DNA from: Paenalcaligenes sp035302345
GTDB lineage: Bacteria > Pseudomonadota > Gammaproteobacteria > Burkholderiales > Burkholderiaceae_B
Direction: 5' to 3'
Length of the DNA stretch: 64,000 nucleotides
Assembly: GCA_035302345.1 (NCBI GenBank)
Contig: DATGSS010000097.1
Span: 1-64,000, forward strand
Made by a program: the position numbers and the translations under genes. Under the pieces are notes generated by a model, which searched no databases, was not told the origin of the DNA, and saw only the letters and a list, made by a program, of their open reading frames with translations. Shown here in pieces: positions 26,337 to 34,881 of the stretch. Each line of letters starts with the position of its first letter. Position 1 is the stretch's first letter.

Positions 26337-27626
26337 ATGAGTGCAATCGTCGATATTGTAGGACGTGAAATATTAGATTCGCGTGGTAATCCTACCGTAG
26401 AGTGTGATGTTTTACTTGAATCGGGCGCCATGGGGCGTGCTTCTGTGCCCTCTGGGGCTTCCACCGGCGCACGCGAGGCCGTCGAACTGCGCGATGGTGA
26501 TCCTGCACGTTATCAGGGCAAAGGGGTGCTGCGCGCTGTAGAGCATATTAATACCGAAATCTCTGAGGCATTGATGGGTCTGGACGCCCAAGAGCAGACC
26601 TTTATTGATCGTATTCTCATTGAATTGGACGGCACCCAGGATAAGGGTCGTTTAGGGGCTAACGCCGTTTTAGCAGCCAGTATGGCTGTGGCACGGGCAG
26701 CTGCAGATGATTGTGGACTGTCCTTGTATCGTTATTTTGGTGGTAGCGGTGCGATGCAAATGCCTGTACCCATGATGAATGTCATCAATGGCGGTGCCCA
26801 TGCCAATAATAACCTCGATATGCAAGAGTTCATGATTGTTCCTTTGCAGGCGGATAGCTTTAGTACAGCATTGCGCATGGGGGCCGAGGTTTTCCACGCA
26901 CTGCGTGACATCCTCCAAGAGCGTGGTATGTCTACGGCAGTCGGTGACGAGGGTGGTTTTGCTCCTAGCGTACAAAACCACGAAGAGGCGATTCAATTAA
27001 TTCTGCAGGCCATTGATGCTGCTGGTTACGAGGCAGGTGCACAAATTGCCTTGGCCTTAGATTGCGCGAGCACTGAATTCTATCGTGATGGTAAATATCA
27101 CTTGGCAGGCGAGGGCGAGATGGTCCTAGATGCCGAAGAGTTCACCTATTTGCTCGAGACTTGGTGCGACAAGTATCCCATTATTAGCATCGAAGACGGC
27201 ATGGCCGAAGACGACTGGGCGGGTTGGAAGCACCTGACCGAGCGCTTGGGCAAGCGTGTGCAATTGGTGGGTGATGATTTGTTTGTCACAAATACCGAAA
27301 TCCTGCGCCAGGGGATTGAAAATGGCGTGGCTAATTCCATCTTAATTAAGATCAACCAGATCGGTACCCTGACCGAAACCTTTGCCGCTATCGAAATGGC
27401 CAAGCGTCACGGCTATACAGCAGTGATTTCACATCGCTCCGGCGAGACCGAGGACTCAACAATTGCCGATATTGTTGTGGCAACCAATGCCATGCAAATC
27501 AAAACCGGTTCTTTGTCGCGTTCGGATCGTATGGCTAAATATAATCAACTCTTGCGCATCGAAGAAGAGCTGGCTGATGTTGCTACCTATGCCGGTCGTT
27601 CTGCTTTTTATAATTTGATTCGCTAA
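26337..27626 (+). CDS. eno: enolase
   Basis: 429 residues. GREILDSRGNPTVECDV at the N-terminus, the catalytic GDEGGFAPS loop, the metal ligand regions ALDCAS, SIEDGMAEDDW and GDDLFVTN, and the signature LIKINQIGTLTET are intact, as is SHRSGETED. It converts 2-phosphoglycerate to phosphoenolpyruvate and usually belongs to the RNA degradosome. AGGAA lies upstream of the ATG. Confidence 0.97.
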   Translation: MSAIVDIVGREILDSRGNPTVECDVLLESGAMGRASVPSGASTGAREAVELRDGDPARYQGKGVLRAVEHINTEISEALMGLDAQEQTFIDRILIELDGTQDKGRLGANAVLAASMAVARAAADDCGLSLYRYFGGSGAMQMPVPMMNVINGGAHANNNLDMQEFMIVPLQADSFSTALRMGAEVFHALRDILQERGMSTAVGDEGGFAPSVQNHEEAIQLILQAIDAAGYEAGAQIALALDCASTEFYRDGKYHLAGEGEMVLDAEEFTYLLETWCDKYPIISIEDGMAEDDWAGWKHLTERLGKRVQLVGDDLFVTNTEILRQGIENGVANSILIKINQIGTLTETFAAIEMAKRHGYTAVISHRSGETEDSTIADIVVATNAMQIKTGSLSRSDRMAKYNQLLRIEEELADVATYAGRSAFYNLIR

Positions 27627-27648
27627 ATGTGCATTTCCCACTAGTGCA

Positions 27649-27673
27649 GGCTTTGCCCCATAGGGGCAGAGCC
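27649..27673 (+). other. hairpin between eno and ftsB
   Basis: GGCT-t-TGCCCC, loop ATA, GGGGCA-g-AGCC gives an eleven-pair stem with one T-G wobble, 22 bp after the eno stop and 13 bp before ftsB. There is no T-run. It may mark the end of the stable eno mRNA while allowing read-through to ftsB (inference). Confidence 0.4.
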
Positions 27674-27686
27674 CTGTTAAGCCCCT

Positions 27687-27968
27687 ATGCGCTTGCTTTC
27701 GCTGATTTTATTCCTGGTCACCCTGACATTGCTCTATTCACTGTGGTTTAGTGATAGCGGGCGTGCTCGCGTGATGGATTTAGAAAGCAAACTGACCGAG
27801 CAAAAAGAAATCAATCAAGCTCTGCACGCCCGCAATGAGGCCTTGCGTGCCGAGGTCCAAGAGCTCAAGGGCGGGTCTGGTGCTCAGGCTGTCGAAGAAC
27901 GTGCTCGCTTAGATTTGGGGATGATTCTCGAGGACGAAATTTTTGTTCGGATTGTGCCTGCTGAGTAA
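27687..27968 (+). CDS. ftsB: cell division protein FtsB
   Basis: 93 residues: an N-terminal transmembrane helix (about 3-20) followed by a coiled coil with leucine-type heptads (about 27-62) and a periplasmic tail. This is the FtsB/DivIC layout, including the family's Asn-rich and Leu-rich start of the coil. FtsB links FtsL and FtsQ in the divisome. Its position right after eno is the standard one. Confidence 0.92.
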   Translation: MRLLSLILFLVTLTLLYSLWFSDSGRARVMDLESKLTEQKEINQALHARNEALRAEVQELKGGSGAQAVEERARLDLGMILEDEIFVRIVPAE

Positions 27969-28028
27969 GCGTGCCTGCTAAATAATCAGTGCAATCACTA
28001 GGTCGTTGTTGCATGAGCGCCTCTTAGG

Positions 28029-28946
28029 TTATTGTTGAACTATTAGATCACCACAACAAGCAGGGTGATCACAGTTTAGTGCATCATCTGCTGCCGCCGA
28101 CTGGCCAGGGTTTGAGCCGTCACTTTTTTGTCCGGCGGGGTCTGTTCCGGTATTCCTGTCCGACGGCTGTCCATCAAAATAATCCTTGAAACCCACAGAA
28201 TCATCGTCCTTTTTCGGCGGACGGTGTGGCTTTTCGTTGTCATTCCAAACGGGGGGGCTGTCTCGCTGCGGTGGGAGCAGGTGAGTATGCGTACCCATTG
28301 ATGCCTGAGGGTTGTCAGCGTGCGTTGCTTGTTTGCTGCGGTGATAGGGCAGTCCTGCTTGAAAAGGCCAAGCTATAGGGTGTGAAGCATAAGGGTGACT
28401 GATGTGGACTTTTATAGGCAGCATGCCTTGGTTTAATAGCTGCCGTGTATAGGAATGTTGCGCCCAGGATTCAAAACCTTTTAATAAGGCGCGCACAACA
28501 GGATTATAAGGCTGATACGCGTAGTAAAAATGTAGTTGTAGGGTATTGGCCGTAAAGATATTACGCCCTGAAAAGAGGGTGGAAGCAGGATTTTGTTGGT
28601 GTTGCTGGGCCTGGTAGTCATTATTAATCGCTAGATGAGGCCATTGCAGTTGTTTTTCCAGATGAGGATCCCGGAAATGCTGGAAATCTTTGTCATTAGG
28701 GCTATGTTGTTCAGCATGCCAGCTGTGCGGCCACCCCAGAACTAAGGGCAAGTGCATCCGTTTTAATTGGGTTTTAAGATCGCTGGCAAAGGCACTAGGC
28801 TGCATGTGCGTACGGGTATGTAAACGCACCGTATCTAATAATGCGTGTTGCAGCTGATAGCGCTGCATTAGATAAAGAGAGGCGTCAACGCCAATTGCCA
28901 GGGCAGTTAGCATGCTGCCCAGTACTAAAAGGGCTTGAACGAGCAT
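28029..28946 (-). CDS. unrecognised membrane-anchored protein, TadE-like N-terminus
   Basis: 305 residues. A single hydrophobic helix at about 3-22 is followed by DASLYLMQRYQLQHALLDTVRL, an arrangement like TadE/TadG pseudopilin-type proteins. The rest (about 45-215) is rich in His, Gln and aromatic residues. The C-terminal third (about 215-290) is low-complexity, Pro/Asp/Gly/Ser-rich and probably disordered, ending in a Cys cluster (NCDHPACCG). No tad locus is nearby. No binding site is seen before ATG 28946. I do not recognise its function; codon use looks native. Confidence 0.6.
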   Translation of the reverse strand: MLVQALLVLGSMLTALAIGVDASLYLMQRYQLQHALLDTVRLHTRTHMQPSAFASDLKTQLKRMHLPLVLGWPHSWHAEQHSPNDKDFQHFRDPHLEKQLQWPHLAINNDYQAQQHQQNPASTLFSGRNIFTANTLQLHFYYAYQPYNPVVRALLKGFESWAQHSYTRQLLNQGMLPIKVHISHPYASHPIAWPFQAGLPYHRSKQATHADNPQASMGTHTHLLPPQRDSPPVWNDNEKPHRPPKKDDDSVGFKDYFDGQPSDRNTGTDPAGQKSDGSNPGQSAAADDALNCDHPACCGDLIVQQ

Positions 28947-29036
28947 GGCACAATCAATCGGTCAGTAAAGGACTGCTTTATTGTGCTGTTAGACCTGGCA
29001 ATTGGCTATTAGGTATATTGCGATTGGATCAAAAGG

Positions 29037-29939
29037 TCAATGGACCTGATCCGATGGACTGCTGTCGTTACCTGTAGTGAATATTTGCGTACAATCCACT
29101 GCATCAAAGGAATAAGGCTGCCCGCAAAACTGACATGCGACCTCGACACTACCTTGCTCTTGCAAGATATCATTGACCTCTTCTTCGCCCAACATTTGCA
29201 GCATGTTGGCGACGCGCTCGCGGCTGCAAGGGCAGTGCCATTCTACTGGCTGACTGGGCAGTTTGAGGAGGTCTTCTTGCCAAAAGAGTCGTTTGATCAA
29301 GGACTCATTATCCAAACTTAAAAGCTCATCGGGTTGTACCGTAGCCAGCAAGGGCAAGCTACGATCCCAGCTGTCTTCGGATTGTTCGGATTCAGGGTTT
29401 TCGTTGGCAGGCAGACGTTGCAATAAAATGCCCGCAGCGCGCTGTTCGTTTGCCGCCAAACAAAGTCGTGTGTCCAATTGCTCAGAATGGTGCATGTAAT
29501 TTTGCAGCACTTCGGTGACGGTATCCCCTTGTAAAGGCACAATGCCCTGATAGGGCTGAAAGGACTGCTTGTCCGCGGGCTCGAGGATGGTTACAAAACG
29601 ACCTTGGCCATCGGGGTTTAAAAGTGTTTGTAAAGTACCCTCGGTCGGGATCTCGGTGTCTTCGCGTAAATTGACAGTCGCGCGGATGTTGAGATCCGAG
29701 GTGCATTCTACGACGAGCAACGCAATAGGTCCTTCGCCTTGGGCTTGCAGGATGAGTGAGCCTTTCATTTTTAGATTGCCCGCCAGCAAAACGGCTGCAG
29801 CGGTGAGCTCGCCGAGCAGATTTTGTACAGCGGTGGGGTAGCTGCGATGCTCAAAGGCCTGCTGCCAAGCTTCTTCGAGGTAGACAGTCTGTATACGTGT
29901 CTGTTGATCGGTAAAGAGATATTTATGTAGTTGATTCAT
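29037..29939 (-). CDS. hslO: redox-regulated chaperone Hsp33
   Basis: 300 residues from ATG 29939 (MNQLHKYLFTDQQTRIQ), the family start; a 39-residue upstream extension in the same frame is inside the RDD gene. The four zinc-binding Cys of the redox switch are present: C236 and C238 (HCPC) and C269 and C272 (CQFC). Oxidation releases zinc and activates holdase activity under oxidative stress. Its start overlaps the end of the RDD gene by 17 bp, implying translational coupling. Confidence 0.95.
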   Translation of the reverse strand: MNQLHKYLFTDQQTRIQTVYLEEAWQQAFEHRSYPTAVQNLLGELTAAAVLLAGNLKMKGSLILQAQGEGPIALLVVECTSDLNIRATVNLREDTEIPTEGTLQTLLNPDGQGRFVTILEPADKQSFQPYQGIVPLQGDTVTEVLQNYMHHSEQLDTRLCLAANEQRAAGILLQRLPANENPESEQSEDSWDRSLPLLATVQPDELLSLDNESLIKRLFWQEDLLKLPSQPVEWHCPCSRERVANMLQMLGEEEVNDILQEQGSVEVACQFCGQPYSFDAVDCTQIFTTGNDSSPSDQVH

Positions 29940-30447
29940 CGCGATACTTAATTGATCGTGCATCGACAAGCTCGGTATGGCACAAGCGATCGTGTGCAAA
30001 TTGCTTGTCGGGATCAAACCAGGTGTAGAAAAAATTGCTAAAAGGTGCAAAAACAATTAGCAGGCTCAGCACAGGCTGGCCTGTCTGTTTGGCGATAATC
30101 TCTATGAATAGGGCCGTTAAAAGTGGGAAAACCCACATTAATGCATAGCGTAAAAGTAATTGCCCCAAGCGTAAAGGTGTTGAGTCGCGGTTTTGCAAAC
30201 GGATATGCCAGGTTTTCATGGCCAGAGTTTGACCGCTCTTGAGCCAAGCACTTAAAAAGTAGATGCTGATTAAAGCGAATAAGAAAATCTGTCTGCCAAT
30301 ACGTAATTTTAACGCATGACGGCTATCAGTGACGACATCAAACAGTAACCCGGCAATAAAAACCAGGCCAAAAAGCAGCATGCCCTCATAAATCATGCAC
30401 GCAAATCGTCGCCAGCGACCGGGAGGATTAAGGTGATTGGTTTGCAT
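29923..30447 (-). CDS. RDD family membrane protein
   Basis: 174 residues with about four hydrophobic helices (about 22-42, 50-68, 95-115 and 120-140). The RDD pattern is visible: Arg in PGRWRRFACMIYE, Asp in LLFDVVTD, and a late Asp-containing segment FAHDRLCHTELVDAR. Some RDD proteins are sodium antiporters, but the family is diverse and no substrate can be assigned. It overlaps hslO, which lies downstream in the same operon. Confidence 0.8.
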   Translation of the reverse strand: MQTNHLNPPGRWRRFACMIYEGMLLFGLVFIAGLLFDVVTDSRHALKLRIGRQIFLFALISIYFLSAWLKSGQTLAMKTWHIRLQNRDSTPLRLGQLLLRYALMWVFPLLTALFIEIIAKQTGQPVLSLLIVFAPFSNFFYTWFDPDKQFAHDRLCHTELVDARSIKYRDESTT

Positions 30448-30476
30448 AGGCGCTGATTATAGACAAGTGCGAGCAG

Positions 30477-30505
30477 AAAAAAAACGGTTCCGTGAAAGGA
30501 ACCGT
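30477..30505 (-). terminator. terminator of the rRNA methyltransferase operon
   Basis: On the minus strand ACGGTTCC (30505-30498), a 6-nt loop and GGAACCGT (30491-30484), followed by a run of T (30483-30477). A perfect 8-bp stem with a long U-tract, 72 bp after the stop of the minus-strand gene that ends at 30577. Confidence 0.85.
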
Positions 30506-30527
30506 ATCAACTGATAGAGGAGGCATA

Positions 30528-30644
30528 ATGAATACCAAATTAATTGTAAGGGAAAACCCTAGTTCTTGGCAATGCCTTAATCAGTTTCGGGTTGGCGCCC
30601 ACGAATATGAAATTGGAGTAAACGACAATCTAGTGCACCGTTAA
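30528..30644 (+). CDS. possible 38-residue small ORF with strong ribosome-binding site
   Basis: GAGGAGG at 30517-30523 lies four bases before ATG 30528, and the frame stays open for 38 codons (begins MNTKLIVRENPSSWQ) to TAA 30642-30644. It overlaps the 3' end of the minus-strand methyltransferase gene by 68 bp and is otherwise in its terminator gap. No promoter with normal spacing was found upstream and I recognise no family. It may be chance, but the binding site is among the strongest in the window. Confidence 0.25.
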   Translation: MNTKLIVRENPSSWQCLNQFRVGAHEYEIGVNDNLVHR

Positions 30645-32064
30645 ATACAGGAAAGCGTCGTTCTGGTCGTAAACGCAGGTGTCCGGGTAGCTCGAGATCA
30701 CTGCTGATGACGTTGATATTCCAGCCATCATAATGAGTTTTCAGATGTGCAGACCATGCCTGCCAGAATTCATCGGCTTGCCCGCCTAACCGTTCTCCGT
30801 AGGGGGGGTTGGTGACGATGTACCCGGGTTCTTGGGTAGGCAAGAGTTCGCGCGCGTCCATTGCAATAAATTGGATGTTATCAGCTGCCAAACGAGCGCG
30901 TTGCAAATTGTCCCGTGCATGGTCCAGGGCCTGCTCATCAACATCTACCCCAATCAACGGCGTAGAGAGAGTGGGTTTTATCTGCTCTTGGGCTTTTTCC
31001 TTGAGGGTACGCCAAATCCGTGGGTTGTGGTTACGCAAACGCTCAAAGTGAAAAGGTCGGTAGAGTCCCGGAGGGGCGTTGAGTGCTATCCAAGCGGCCT
31101 CAATCAGGATGGTGCCACTACCGCAAAAAGGATCCAGTAATGGTTTATGTGGCTCCCAGCCAGAAAGTGCTAATAAGCCCGCTGCTAGATTTTCACGTAA
31201 AGGAGCAGCCCCTTTGTGATAGCGCCAGCCGCGTTTAAATAAGGATTCACCGCTGGTATCTAAATATAGGGTCGCGCTGGTTGCATCTAAAAACAAATGG
31301 ACCTTGGCATCTGGGCGAACGGTGTCTACATCAGGGCGTGCCCCTTCGCGGTCGCGCAGGCGATCGCAGATGGCATCTTTGACCCGTAAGTTGCAATACT
31401 GCAGGCTTTGCATCGGGCTGCGTATGGCAGACGTATCAACGCGCAAACGCTCGCGAGGGCCAAACCATTTTTCCCATTCGGTTTCATAGGCCAGTGAATA
31501 AATATCCTCAGGCGTGCGCACGGGGGCATGGGCAATTTGAACTAAGATTCGCGTAGCAATACGTGAATATAAATTAGCACGCAAGATACCATTCCAGTCT
31601 GCGTTAAAACGACAGCCCGCGCGGCCCTCTTCGAGTACCTCGAAACCTAGTTGACGCAACTCTTGTGCCAAGACAGTTTCCAGGCCTTGGGGACATGGCG
31701 CAAATACGGTAAAGGGTAGTGCAGCGCCCTTTGCAGTATCTCGTGTTTGCTGTTCTGATCGGTGTGGATCATTCCTGTGGGTCTGACTTGATTGATGTTC
31801 ACCACGCTCATGGCGTGCGCGCGGTGTTTGAGCTGAGGCAGGCCGTTTTCGACTGAGTACGGTAGGGCGATCAGAGTCGCCTTGGGCGCGGTTATTCTCA
31901 GGATGTAGTTGCTCTGTCTGGGCCTCGTCTAATTGACGCTGACGCGTGCGTGACCGTGCGCGCATAGAACGCGCCCCAGAGCGTTTTCTGGGGCTGTGCT
32001 CATCATCTTTACGCGAGCGCTGCCGAGAGGGCAAACGCAGAGTTTTTTTAGAGTCTGAAGACAT
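30577..32064 (-). CDS. THUMP-domain 23S rRNA (guanine-N2) methyltransferase, RlmL-type
   Basis: 495 residues. Residues 1-113 are a low-complexity, Arg/Gln/Ser/His-rich extension. A THUMP domain (about 117-280) begins FTVFAPCPQGLETVLAQEL, and a class I SAM methyltransferase domain follows with LLDPFCGSGTILIEAAW and the NPPY catalytic motif in VTNPPYGERL. It resembles the first half of E. coli RlmL (m2G2445 of 23S rRNA) without the RlmK half. hemJ lies immediately upstream (2 bp gap), forming a unit with proA. Confidence 0.88.
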   Translation of the reverse strand: MSSDSKKTLRLPSRQRSRKDDEHSPRKRSGARSMRARSRTRQRQLDEAQTEQLHPENNRAQGDSDRPTVLSRKRPASAQTPRARHERGEHQSSQTHRNDPHRSEQQTRDTAKGAALPFTVFAPCPQGLETVLAQELRQLGFEVLEEGRAGCRFNADWNGILRANLYSRIATRILVQIAHAPVRTPEDIYSLAYETEWEKWFGPRERLRVDTSAIRSPMQSLQYCNLRVKDAICDRLRDREGARPDVDTVRPDAKVHLFLDATSATLYLDTSGESLFKRGWRYHKGAAPLRENLAAGLLALSGWEPHKPLLDPFCGSGTILIEAAWIALNAPPGLYRPFHFERLRNHNPRIWRTLKEKAQEQIKPTLSTPLIGVDVDEQALDHARDNLQRARLAADNIQFIAMDARELLPTQEPGYIVTNPPYGERLGGQADEFWQAWSAHLKTHYDGWNINVISSDLELPGHLRLRPERRFPVFNGALDCRLLQFHIRGRQPETD

Positions 32065-32066
32065 AA

Positions 32067-32492
32067 TTAAAAAGGTTTAAAGACCACCAAGTAAAGCACT
32101 ACAAAAAGGATCAGGACAGGTATTTCATTAAACCAACGAAAAAACACATGCCCTGGTGTGGGCGCTGATTGCTCGAAGCGTCTGAGATAGCGTCCGCAAC
32201 CGTAGTGGTAAATGATTAAAAACACTACGAGTAGTATTTTAGCGTGTATCCAGCCTTGGCCTTTGCCAATGCCGTAATAAACAAACAGTCCTAGCCCACT
32301 AAGTACTGCCAGCACAGCCAGCGGTAGCATAAAACGGTACAGGCGCTGAGCCATGCCTATTAAAACGGTGTAGGCTGGCTCGTGGTCTTTATTTTGGGCT
32401 AAGTTAACGTAGATGCGAGGCAAATAAAATAGCCCCGCAAACCAAGCAACAACAAAAAGAATATGGAGGACCTTGACCCACAACATGCCCAT
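32067..32492 (-). CDS. hemJ: protoporphyrinogen oxidase HemJ (CopD-like)
   Basis: About 141 residues from ATG 32492; a longer in-frame start at 32516 overlaps proA. Four hydrophobic helices. The HemJ signature is visible: LWVKVLHILFVVAWFAGLFY with the conserved His, then LPRIYV, and AKILLVVFLIIYHYGCGRYL. HemJ oxidises protoporphyrinogen IX in bacteria lacking HemG and HemY, using the respiratory chain and a bound heme (family knowledge). With hemF in this window it covers two late steps of heme synthesis. Confidence 0.88.
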   Translation of the reverse strand: MGMLWVKVLHILFVVAWFAGLFYLPRIYVNLAQNKDHEPAYTVLIGMAQRLYRFMLPLAVLAVLSGLGLFVYYGIGKGQGWIHAKILLVVFLIIYHYGCGRYLRRFEQSAPTPGHVFFRWFNEIPVLILFVVLYLVVFKPF

Positions 32493-32493
32493 A

Positions 32494-33774
32494 TTATTGG
32501 CCTCGCAATTGGCCATTGCCGGTCAGCACCCACTTTTGTGTGGTGAGACCTTCTAGACCCACAGGACCACGGGCATGCAGACGGTTGGTAGAAATACCAA
32601 TTTCAGCACCTAGACCATATTCAAAGCCATCTGCAAAGCAGGTGGGCAGGTTGATATAAACCGAGCTGGAATCAACCTCGTTTTGAAAGCGTAGCGCTGT
32701 GTTGAGGTTTTCAGTCACGATGGATTCAGTATGCTCCGAGCTGTAATTACTGATGTGATCTACGGCCTGATCATAAGAGTCCACGATTCGAATCGCGAGA
32801 ATGGGGGCGAGAAATTCGGTTTCCCAGTCTTCTTCGGTGGCTTCTTTGATGTCGTCAACCAGATTATGGGTACGCTCGCAGCCACGTAGCTCGACCCCTT
32901 TTTGCTGTAAATCAGCGCACAGGTCAGGCAACAAAGCAGGTGCAATTTCATGGTGTACCAACAAGGTTTCCATAGTGCCACAAATACCATAACGATAAGT
33001 TTTGGCATTGATGGCAACTGCGTGGGCTTTGGACAGGTCAGCATCTTTGTCGACGTAGACATGGCAATTGCCATCTAGGTGCTTGATCATGGGAACGCTG
33101 GCTTCTCGGCTGAGGCGCTCGATCAGGCCTTTTCCGCCTCGCGGCACAATCACGTCTACATAGTCTGTCATAGTGACTAGATCGCCTACTGCAGCGCGAT
33201 CGGTGGTGGGGATCACTTGGACACACTCATCTGGTAGTTTTGCGGCGCGCAACCCTTCGAGAATAACCTCGCCTAAGGCTTGGTTAGAGTGAAAGGCCTC
33301 GCTGCCACCACGCAAGATGGTCGCATTGCCGGATTTAATACAAAGCGCGGCAGCATCAATGGTGACATTGGGTCGGGATTCATAAATAATGCCAATCACG
33401 CCAATGGGGACGCGCATTTGCGCCACCATCATGCCATTTGGACGAACAATGGTCTCACTGCGCTTGCCGACTGGGTCTGGCATGTCGGCAATCTGCCGTA
33501 GACCCGTTGCCATGCTTTGAATGGTGGTCTCGCTAATCGTCAAACGATCAACCAGCGCTGCAGCCAGGTTTTTCTCTTTGGCGGCCTCGAGATCTTTTTG
33601 GTTAGCGGCAATCAAGTCATCCTTTTTCTCAAGCAAGAGCTCAGCCATTTGGCGTAAAGCGGCAGACTTTTGCTTGTCTGTGGCGTTACGCAAAATGCGC
33701 GCTGCAGCCTTGGCTTTTTTGCCGATATCCAGCATGAGTTCGGTGGTGTTGGTTTGGGTGTCTGTGGTATTCAT
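32494..33774 (-). CDS. proA: gamma-glutamyl phosphate reductase
   Basis: 426 residues. The aldehyde-dehydrogenase fold is clear: IGVIYESRPNVTIDAAALCIKSGNA in two parts, the VPRGGKGLI loop, catalytic Cys in YRYGICGTMETLLVH, and the C-terminal FADGFEYGLGAEIGIST with TNRLHARGPVGLEGLTT. It reduces gamma-glutamyl phosphate to the semialdehyde in proline synthesis. proB is not adjacent. It lies 57 bp after holA in the leuS-lptE-holA-proA series. Confidence 0.96.
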   Translation of the reverse strand: MNTTDTQTNTTELMLDIGKKAKAAARILRNATDKQKSAALRQMAELLLEKKDDLIAANQKDLEAAKEKNLAAALVDRLTISETTIQSMATGLRQIADMPDPVGKRSETIVRPNGMMVAQMRVPIGVIGIIYESRPNVTIDAAALCIKSGNATILRGGSEAFHSNQALGEVILEGLRAAKLPDECVQVIPTTDRAAVGDLVTMTDYVDVIVPRGGKGLIERLSREASVPMIKHLDGNCHVYVDKDADLSKAHAVAINAKTYRYGICGTMETLLVHHEIAPALLPDLCADLQQKGVELRGCERTHNLVDDIKEATEEDWETEFLAPILAIRIVDSYDQAVDHISNYSSEHTESIVTENLNTALRFQNEVDSSSVYINLPTCFADGFEYGLGAEIGISTNRLHARGPVGLEGLTTQKWVLTGNGQLRGQ

Positions 33775-33831
33775 TGCTAGTCAAATCAAAGAAAAAATCA
33801 AGGATCGGTTGCCTTTGTATGAAATGATGCT

Positions 33832-34875
33832 CTAGGCTGTAGCCTGAGCAATACGTATACAAAGGCGTTGAATTTCGGCCCAAGGGTTGCTGAGTCGTTG
33901 GGCCACAGGGAAGCCTTTGATGGCCTGATCAATATCATAGGCATGGGCTACACTTTGAGTCCAGACCTGCAGCTCGCTGCGGTGTAAGGCCTGCTGGAGT
34001 AGTTTTTGGCGAGGCCCAAATACCCGATAAGCTCTGAATATGGGGTCTAAACTTTGACCCGCTAGGCGTGCAGCCGATAGCTGAGCCAGTAAACGGACTT
34101 CCTCGCTAATGACCCATAATACTAGAGGCAGGGCAACGCCTTCGGCCTGTAGCCCCTGTACGATGCGCAGCGCACGTGCGCCATTGCCAGCGAGTAATGC
34201 GTCGCGCAGATCAAAAACATTGTACCGTGCGACGTTTAATACTGCTTCTTGAACCTGATCGAGGCTCAGGGTACCGGTAGGGTACAGCAGCCCTAGTTTA
34301 AGAACCTCTTGGTGTGCGGCTAATAAATGCCCCTCGACCTGCTCACTGAGCCACAGTGCTGTGTCATGATCGCAGCTTTGGTTTTGTCGCTCTAAACGGT
34401 TTTGAATCCATTGCGGCAACTGGCCACGCCGCACTTGGGGTGCATCTATCCACTGGGCGTTTTTTTGCAATGCTTGGGCCCACTTGGATTTGAGGCTGCT
34501 TTGATTGAGGTATGGCAGCAAAACTAGCACAGTGATGTCGTCGCGATCAGCAAGCAAGGTGCCTAATTTTTGCAAATGCTCGCCGCCGGTGCGTCCGGGA
34601 CGCCCTGTGGGTAATGAGAGCTCAACCAAGCGTTGGCCTCCGAATAGCGACATGCTTTGGCATGCCTCGATAACCTCACTCCAATCTGCCTGGGCATCCA
34701 GATCAATGCGTTGTCGTTCATCATAGCCTAGACGTTGAGCGGCAGCGCGTAGCGCATCGCTGGCCTCGATATGCAATAGCTCTTCGTTGCCTGAGATTAC
34801 GTATAAAGAAGCCAGACGATTTAATTGTTTGGCCTGTTGCTGCCATTGCTCGGCGTGATAACGTTTGCTGGCCAT
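33832..34875 (-). CDS. holA: DNA polymerase III delta subunit
   Basis: 347 residues with the HolA layout: N-terminal AAA-like domain beginning LYVISGNEELLHIEASDALR, the ELSLPTGRPG segment that contacts the beta clamp, and a C-terminal collar domain ending SNPWAEIQRLCIRIAQA. Delta is the clamp-opening wrench of the clamp loader. Six bases separate it from lptE, the conserved leuS-lptE-holA gene order. Confidence 0.92.
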   Translation of the reverse strand: MASKRYHAEQWQQQAKQLNRLASLYVISGNEELLHIEASDALRAAAQRLGYDERQRIDLDAQADWSEVIEACQSMSLFGGQRLVELSLPTGRPGRTGGEHLQKLGTLLADRDDITVLVLLPYLNQSSLKSKWAQALQKNAQWIDAPQVRRGQLPQWIQNRLERQNQSCDHDTALWLSEQVEGHLLAAHQEVLKLGLLYPTGTLSLDQVQEAVLNVARYNVFDLRDALLAGNGARALRIVQGLQAEGVALPLVLWVISEEVRLLAQLSAARLAGQSLDPIFRAYRVFGPRQKLLQQALHRSELQVWTQSVAHAYDIDQAIKGFPVAQRLSNPWAEIQRLCIRIAQATA

Positions 34876-34881
34876 GACGAA

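Noticed and set aside
30442..30463. TTGCAT ... TATAGA as a promoter for the 38-residue ORF
   Set aside because: The spacer is only 10 bp.
32493..32516. Longer hemJ start at 32516
   Set aside because: It overlaps the proA gene and adds residues absent from the family; ATG 32492 is preferred.
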